Origin: Cheilinus undulatus | Taxonomy: Eukaryota > Chordata > Actinopteri > Labriformes > Labridae | Reading direction: 5' to 3' | NCBI RefSeq assembly: GCF_018320785.1 | Contig: NC_054872.1 | Span: 40,660,551 to 40,724,550, forward strand | DNA length: 64,000 bases | Part shown: positions 57,225 to 64,000 of the stretch, in pieces | How the letters are laid out: each line of letters opens with the position of its first letter | Position numbering within the stretch: the first letter of the stretch is position 1 | Notes under the pieces: model-generated | Databases searched by the model: none | What the model was told of the DNA's origin: nothing | The model's input: the letters and a program-made list of their open reading frames with translations, nothing else | Program-made: the position numbers and the translations under genes

Positions 57225-59663
57225 TTTATTCATGTTTAACAGGAAGTTCATTGTACATTGAACATTTTAAAATAATCTCCAAATGTAAATTGATTCCACT
57301 TGTTAAAAAAACATCCAAGAAATTAGGATCTTAAGCATTTTTGGAAAAATTCTTACAATTCAATTTAAATTGACATTAAAAATGGTTAAATGTGGGAGCA
57401 CTTCATTTGATGCAAATTGATAAAAAAGACAGGAGGGGATTATTAATCCACATTGACATGATAAATATTTGCATATTCTGGCTGTAACAGGATTCAATCT
57501 AATTAATACAATGTAATTAAAAGACCCTCATTGAAAGAGGCACAGTTCTGCTGAAACATTCATGTTATCAGTGGTGCAGTGGTGTGTGCAGAAGTGGATA
57601 TACTCTTCATTTCTCCACAGGAACATGGTGCTAAAATCAGTATTTCCTAGTTGTTAAAAAAATGTAATTTATTTAGGAGGGCTGTAAGTATGTCCTAAAA
57701 TGTATCCAAATATTTATTTGTTCTTGAGTTCCTCGATGAGATATTTCTCATTTTCCTCAAAGTTTCAAAAAGACATCTTTGCAGTTAGGGCCAGCTTTCA
57801 AGCAAGCACAGTAGAGCTCCCTCATCTTCATCTGAGTGGTGGGCAGAAGTTGGACTTTATCACAACTCTCCTGTTGGATGACATCTTAGCGGAGGCTAAA
57901 TTGTGGAGATACCGTGGCAATTTTCTCTTCATCCGTCATGGTATCTCCACCAGATGCTCCAGCTGATGGTCTTGCAGCTGAAAAAATTGAGAAGTATTGC
58001 TTTAAGATCAATGTAAAGATCACTGTTTCAAATTAAACAAGGAAACAAGAAAATAACTCACCATCACTGGAACCAAGCTCTGAGCGCAGTGCCTCTGTTT
58101 CTTCCACTGCAAAAAAAGGACAGACACAGTATTAGTTTCTGAATAAAATTAGTTACAAGGTTTGTTTGTTCTCTTCTGGTGGACTCTGCAGGACAATCGA
58201 GATCAATTTTAACTATTTTTAGCTCTTCGAAGATTTAAAATACTTTGAAATGAATCAATGAATGTTTGTTCGTTTGTCAATATTTATAAATTCACTGAAT
58301 CATATGCCAAATAAGCTATACATGTTGAAGTGATTCCCAATTAATCTTTTAATGACTTATTTAGGCTTCAAGTTTGATATACATATGGACACAATGCAGC
58401 CTTCTGTCTGTACTCTTTGCTGATTTTTCCAAATTTCTTCATTTCTTCGGTGAACTTTCTGAATAAAGATTTTCAAAGTTGATTGAACATGTATGATGTT
58501 TGCATGTCTGGGCACGGAGACACAAATCTACAAATGAACTGCTGGATGTAGCTCAGACAGCAGCAAAGATAACATGGGTAATGATTGAATAGTTTAAAAA
58601 ATACAGATCTATTTTCATCCTTAAAGAAAGCATGAAAGAGCACCAGAGGAGCAATTTTGGTACCTATAGTTCTACCCAAACTACACCCAGAATCAATCCT
58701 GAGAATGTCCACTAAAAAAATGAATACTGTATAGCCTAATATTTTTCACAAAGTAGGTGATTTACATTTCCAACATCATGCTACCATAAAGGTTTATGTC
58801 AACATGGGATTTAGGATAGCGGGGTATTTTATTAGCTGTTAAAATGTGCTCCCAACATCTCTTAAACCTGGGGTTGGGAGAAACGCCTAATAAAAAGTAA
58901 TCTGGAACAGAACTCAAAATTCTTTTGCTTCTTCAGCAACTTGACCCTTTTTTGCAGTGTAAGTAAAATATTACAAGCTTTTTTTAATTAACCACTAACA
59001 AACTCCACATGGTCGCTTTAAATGATGGTTAAACAGGTTTAAAGGTTAACCAACTGTGATTTATTCAACTTTTGTAAAGGGAAAAAAGATATGAGCCTGC
59101 TATAGAAAACGGAGTGTGAAATCTAGTGAATGCTCATAGTTATAGACGATTTTTGTGTGTAAACGAAAGAGAAAGTTATCGAAAGTTCATCAAAGCGGGC
59201 TTGTTCAAATCATTAACGTTGTACATTTCTGCTCTATTTATTCACGACTAGATAAAAGTGTTGTACAGTAGATTTAATATCTTATTCAAAGGCTAAGATT
59301 TGTTTTACAAGCCTATATGGCCTACTGCTTCATATCCTGCTGCCGAAATCCTGCCCTTAATGTTTGCATCAAAAAGTCTGGTTTAAACCTTTACTCACTA
59401 ACATACTTACAGAGTTCCTGGGCTTCGTTCTCGCACCTTGCCTCCTTCAACAGATCCACAGTCACGTCAAGAGCTTTAGCCTCGGTAAAAGTAGAAACCA
59501 GGACGTTAGCGATCTCTTGGCAGGTTTTTCCCTCCACCTGGATGCGCCGGACTCTCGGCTCTTCCCTGCGGTCCAGCAGCATGAAGCAAAAGTTTTCCAA
59601 GTTTTCCTTTGACAGATTCCGCAGCGCGTCTGCTATAGCAGCTCTAAAGGTTTTGGGAGCCAT
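57225..59663 (-). CDS. pycard copy 2: PYD-only ASC derivative (CARD destroyed)
   Basis: PYD exon 59663-59411 and linker exon 58106-58062 are intact and spliced as in copy 1. The third exon starts at 57977, but its donor is lost (ACCATGACG|gatgaa where copy 1 has ACCATGGCCG|gtaaag). Reading on gives ...GDTMTDEEKIATVSPQFSLR and a TAA at 57,886-57,888: 390 nt, 129 aa, in frame. The CARD is not recoverable: its N-terminal half and the preceding intron are deleted, and the remainder (57,720-57,880) has a 2-nt deletion relative to copy 3. It is either a pseudogene or a pyrin-only protein resembling mammalian POPs, which block PYD-PYD contacts. Poly(A) signal at 57,225-57,230 is conserved. Confidence 0.65.
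57717..57880 (-). pseudogene. Degraded CARD of pycard copy 2
   Basis: Still readable in pieces: TTQMKMRELYCACLKAGPNC, then ENEKYLIEELKNK after a frameshift. The HFVDKHR start and helices 1-2 are missing. Confidence 0.85.
59411..59663 (-). CDS. pycard copy 2 PYD exon
   Basis: 253 bp. Encodes MAPKTFRAAIADALRNLSKE, then DRREEPRVRRIQVEGKTCQE; open, and of the same length as copy 1. Changes from copy 1 are mostly conservative. Confidence 0.9.
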
Positions 59664-61058
59664 TTCTCACCAGAAGATCCCCCAGACCCTCCGCGTTTCT
59701 ACGTACACCCCACCGATTTCCGGATAAGTTCCCTGATAAAGACACCCGGATGACACAGGGCTCACCTTTTTTCTCCACTCTCACACCCAGCACGCAGTAA
59801 GCAGTAGTAGGGCGGAAATGCTGCCTTCGCGTGAATTCGTCTATTAGAAAACGCAGCAGTAGCTGTGTGTTTAAAAGTGAAATGGAATTCAATTTGTGTT
59901 CCTTTTAAAAAAAACATCCATGCCAAAATGAAAGACTGTGTTATGGGTCATCGTTTTTATGACTTGATGATTGTTCCTACATTTCTTTCTTTCTTTTTTA
60001 CATAAATCTGAGAATTAATTTCATTTTAGCTATAGATTTTTCCTCCATTTTCCAAGCACATGAATGTAACACCATCCATTTTCACAGAGAACCTACTATG
60101 ACACATTCCTAAATTGCTTGTGCACACTTTTTTTTTTTTTTTTTTTTTTTGCAGTTTGTTTATCGGGTAAGTGCGGGATGGGGGAGTACTAGGTGGATCA
60201 ATGTATTTACACTGAAGCCTTAAATTTTCACCTCCAGCTCCCTGATACCCCCCTCCATTCCTTGCCAGAATACCCCGCCCTCGGCCATTTTATTGACAGG
60301 TGAGCTTAGCATAAGCAATCAGTACACAGATAACAGAAAACAAATGTATAAGAATAATGACATTTGTTGCATGAACACGAATTTTTACCCTATGAAAAGA
60401 AAAAAACATCTAAAATATTTATCGTTTAAGTTATGTATTAGATTAACATGAGTCTTTTATATGCTGGTCATACAAAGAAAAACAAGATTTCTGCAGTTTA
60501 AGAAAATGTGAACAGAGAGATCAGTTGTCAGCTGCCATTTGTGTGTGATGTAGTCAGGGTAGTGGAAGAAAGCTGTGAGTGCCCTGGGATTCAAAAGTCC
60601 AGAGTCCGGGTATTTAAAAAAAAACAACCTCAAGACACGTCTTTTTAATTTGTCTTTTGATAGTGAATACATTTATGGTCTTGTTTGTACTGGAATACTT
60701 TTTAATGTCAAAATCCAACTCCACATCATTGTTACACATAGTCACTTTTACCTTAAGGCAAAGGGAGTCATTGGCCTGCAGCTTCATGCCCTAAGCATAG
60801 GTGAAGGTGTACATGAAATGTGATGTATACATCCATTATTTTAATGATTAGAATGAATATTGAGAATGCAAAGAAGGTGTCCAGCATGCATAAAACAGAA
60901 TCAACATGGACAGATCATTAATAAGCTGAAGATAACATTTGACAAAAGTTGGAGGTGAAAACAAAAACTGCCACAAACTCTGATTCAGACTTTAAATTTA
61001 GATACTCTCAAAAAATTATCAACCCAAAATTCAGAGCCACACCCAGGAATCAGAACAT
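59664..61058. other. Region between pycard copies 2 and 3
   Basis: 5' flank of copy 2 (to about 59,990), a 23-nt T run at 60,128-60,150, unassigned DNA, then the shared pycard 3' flank (60,700-61,058). No gene. Confidence 0.55.
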
Positions 61059-61751
61059 TTTATTCATGTTTAACAGGATGTAAATTGATTCCACTTGGTA
61101 AAAAAATATCCAAGAAATTAGGATCTCAAAGCATTTTTAGACAAATTCTAATAGTTCACTTTAAACTTACATTTAAAAATGGTTAAAATATGGAAGCATA
61201 ACATTTCATGCAAATTGATAAAAAAGACAGGAGGTGATAATTAATCCACATTTACATGATAAATATTTGCATATTCTGACTGCAACAGGATTCAATCTTT
61301 TTAAAACGATGTAATTAAAAGACCCTCATTGAAAGAGGCACAGTTCTGCTGAAACATTCATGTTATCAGTGGTGCAGTGGTGTGTGCAGAAGTGAATATA
61401 CTCTTCATTTCTCCACAGGAACATGGGGCTAAAATCAGTATTTCCTATTTATTTAGGTGGGCTGTATATCCAAAAAAATTATCCAAAAGAGTTATTTGTT
61501 CTTGAGTTCCTCGATGAGATACTTCTCATTTTCCTCAAGAAGTTTCAAGAAGACATCTTTGCAGTTAGGGCCAGCTTTCAGGCAACCAGCATAGAGCTCC
61601 CTCATCTTCATCTGAGTGGTGGGCAGAACTCGGATGTTATCATAACTCTCCTGTTGGATGACACCTTCGAAGAGGAGCCCATCCAGAATGGGTGCAATGT
61701 TGCTCACTCTCTGGATTAGAGCCTTTCCGTGTTTATCCACAAAGTGCTTGT
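61059..61751 (-). CDS. pycard: pycard copy 3, 3' part (CARD exon and 3' UTR)
   Basis: CARD exon 61751-61492 (260 bp, acceptor ctctcag, stop TAA) encodes KHFVDKHGKALIQRVSNIAP through ENEKYLIEELKNK; intact. The 3' UTR and AATAAA (61,059-61,064) match the other copies. The PYD and linker exons must lie past the window edge, beyond a Tc1 insertion, if they exist. Confidence 0.82.
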
Positions 61752-61916
61752 CTGAGAGAAAGGAGAAAAATCATCAAAAACGTTTCTGATTTGAGGTCAT
61801 GTAAAGCCAACTTGATACTTTATTAGACAATAACTATTTATTTAAAAATCTAAGTACCATACATGAACTCAGTGTAAATAAAGCTAGAGTTCAGTCTGTT
61901 CCCAACACTGTACTAT

Positions 61917-64000
61917 AGTGGCAAGAAAAAGTATGGGAAACCTTTGAAATGATCTAGTTTTCTACATTCATGGACATCATCTGTAGTTTTCTACATTAAT
62001 TTGTCATCAAATGTGATCTGATCTGCATCCAAGTCACAAGTATAGACAAACACAATGTGCTTAACATAATACCACACAAACAAAAACAATACAGTGGTGT
62101 GAAAAAGTATTTTCCTCCTTTCTGATTCCTGAGTTTTTAGCATATTCATCACACTTAAATGTTTCGGATCATCAAACCAATTTTTATATTTCACAAAGAC
62201 AACCCAAGTAAATAGAAAAAGCAGTGTTTGAATGATTATCTAATTTTTTAAGGGGGGAAAAAATCCAAACCTTTCTGGCCCTGTGTGAAAAAGTAATTGC
62301 CCCCTGAACCTAATGACTTGTTGTGCCACTTGGCAGCAATAACTGTAATCAAGCGTTTGCAGTAACAGACGATGAGTGTTTCTCATCACTGTGGAGGAAT
62401 TTTGACCCACTCTTCTTCATAGAATTGCTTTAACTCAGCCATATTGGAGGGTATTCCAGCATGAACTGCCGTTTAAGGTCACACCACAGCATCTCAGTTC
62501 GATTTAAGTCCGGACCCTGACTGGGCCACTCCAAAACCTTCATTTAGTTTTTCTTGAGCCATTGAGAGGTGGACTTGCAGGTGTATTTCAGGTCATTGTC
62601 CTGCTGCATAACCCAAGAGCGCTTGAGCTTGAGGGCACATACTGATGACCGGATGATCGCCTTCAGGATTTTCTGATAGACAGCAGAATTCATTGTTCCA
62701 TCAATCACAGCAAGTGGTCCAGGTCCTGAAGCAGCAAAGCAGCCCCAGCAACACCTTCCAAAAAGTTCAACTTTTGTCTCGTCAGTCCACAGAAAATTTC
62801 TCCAAAAGTCTTGGGGATCATCAAGATGTTTCTTGGAAAATGTGAGATGAGCCTTTGTACTCTTTTAGGTCAGCAGCAGTTTTGGCCTCCGAACTCTCCC
62901 ATGGGTGCCATTTTTGCCCAGTGTCTCTGGTTTGACCTCATTTGGCAGCAACAACCTCAACCAAACGTTTCCAGTAGCTACTGAATGGACCTGCACAACA
63001 TTCAGGAGGAATGTTGAAGCATTCTTCCTTACAGAAGTGCTTCAGCTCACCCAGATTATTAGGCTGTCTGGTGTGAACGGCTTTTGAGGTCATTCTACAC
63101 CATCTCTATTGGAGTCAGGTCTGGGCTCTGACTGGGCCACTCCAAAAGGTGGATTTTCTTTTTTTTGAAGCCATGTTATTAATTACTTCCATGTTTGAGG
63201 TTGTTGTCCTGCTGCATCATACAACTTCTTCTGAGCTTCAGCTGGTGGAGAGCCACCCTGACATTATGCTGTAGGACAGTGGTTCTCAACTGGTTGAGCC
63301 TTGGGACTCACCATCAACTTCCCAATGAAAAACTCCAACCCAAATTTCTGATCATGTTTGACCAATCAGATTTATCTAAGGAAAATATCCCAGTTTGAAC
63401 CTCAAAAATGCAAAACATGCCACCAATCAAAGATGAAAGGCAAAAAAGCTTGTTGAATACCACAGCAGTAGGATACCATTATAAACTTGTGAGTTGATTT
63501 TCCCTTCGATGATAGCAAGCAGTCCAGGCCCTGAGGCAGTAAAGCAGCCCCAAATCCTGATGCTCGCTTCACTGTACTTCATTGAGGGGATGATGTTCTC
63601 ATGTTGGTCTGCGTTTTGTGCCATAAGAACTGCTGCGTGTTCTCCCCCAAAATTTCAACCTAAGTTTCATCAGTCCATAAACATTTTCCCACTAGCGCTG
63701 TGGAGTGTCAAGGTGCTCCTGGCAAACTTCAGGTTTGCAGTGATGTTTTTGGAAAGTAGCGGCTTTCTCCGTGGACACCATGCCTGTTCAATCTTTTGCA
63801 TATGGTAGACTCCTGAAAACACTTGTTCCAATGATTCTGTTAAGCTTTCAGCTGTTATTCTAGGGATCTTTTTTTTTAACCTTTCAGCATTCTGCATTGT
63901 GCTCTTCTTGGTAGAGTAGTACTGTATCATCTGCATTTGTGGACAGTTTGTCTAACTGTGGGCTGGTGAATACATAAAGTCTTATGGGGGACTTTGCAAC
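61917..64000 (-). mobile_element. Tc1 element with nested second Tc1-like element
   Basis: Starts agtggcaagaaaaagtatgg at the same site as in copy 1. From 62,095 to about 62,920 a second family is inserted (gtgtgaaaaagtattttcct, cactgtggaggaattttgac), related to 9,610-11,251. From 62,930 the outer Tc1 continues; the minus strand encodes transposase pieces RRKPLLSKNITANLKFA and IRIWGCFTASGPGLLAIIEG in different frames, so it is inactive. Runs off the window. Confidence 0.75.

Overview
The window looks like nuclear DNA of a teleost, most likely a percomorph. It has compact spliced genes with short introns, many Tc1/mariner, hAT and piggyBac-type elements, LINE reverse-transcriptase remnants and tRNA-derived SINEs, and fish-type PYD, FIIND and CARD domains. 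The species cannot be fixed from the sequence. All recognisable host genes lie on the minus strand and belong to one functional group: inflammasome components.

Layout. 1-8.6 kb holds no host gene, only repeats, including a clean non-autonomous hAT element with an 8-bp target duplication. 8.6-18.5 kb holds FIIND gene A, modelled as PYD - (broken PYD) - FIIND - PYD. 18.5-21.2 kb is its 5' flank, with about 250 bp matching the 3' flank of the pycard genes. 21.2-23.5 kb is a Tc1 transposon that ends 17 bp from the stop codon of FIIND gene B. 23.6-43.8 kb holds gene B, which I can build exon by exon as six tandem PYDs, a ZU5-UPA (FIIND) domain and a terminal CARD. Its 19 coding exons have consensus splice sites and compatible phases, and sum to 3039 nt (1012 aa plus stop). 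44.7-54.6 kb holds an intact four-exon pycard/ASC gene (200 aa) with several transposons in its introns and 3' region. 57.2-59.7 kb holds a second pycard copy with an intact PYD and a destroyed CARD; it reads as a 129-aa PYD-only protein. 61.1-64 kb holds the 3' end of a third copy, whose intact CARD exon is in the window and whose 5' exons would lie beyond it.

How they may work together. FIIND proteins (NLRP1, CARD8) cut themselves between F and S. Removal of the N-terminal part frees a UPA-death-domain fragment that nucleates a signalling filament. Both FIIND genes here keep the catalytic His and the F-S site at the 27-residue spacing of human NLRP1. Neither has a NACHT or LRR; arrays of PYDs take that place. 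Gene B would release UPA-CARD and gene A UPA-PYD, so the two would engage opposite ends of ASC, whose genes lie next door. The PYD array, the CARD/PYD swap at the C-terminus and the PYD-only ASC derivative are the most interesting content. Splice models are inferred by eye from consensus sites, phase and paralogue comparison; none has been tested against transcripts.
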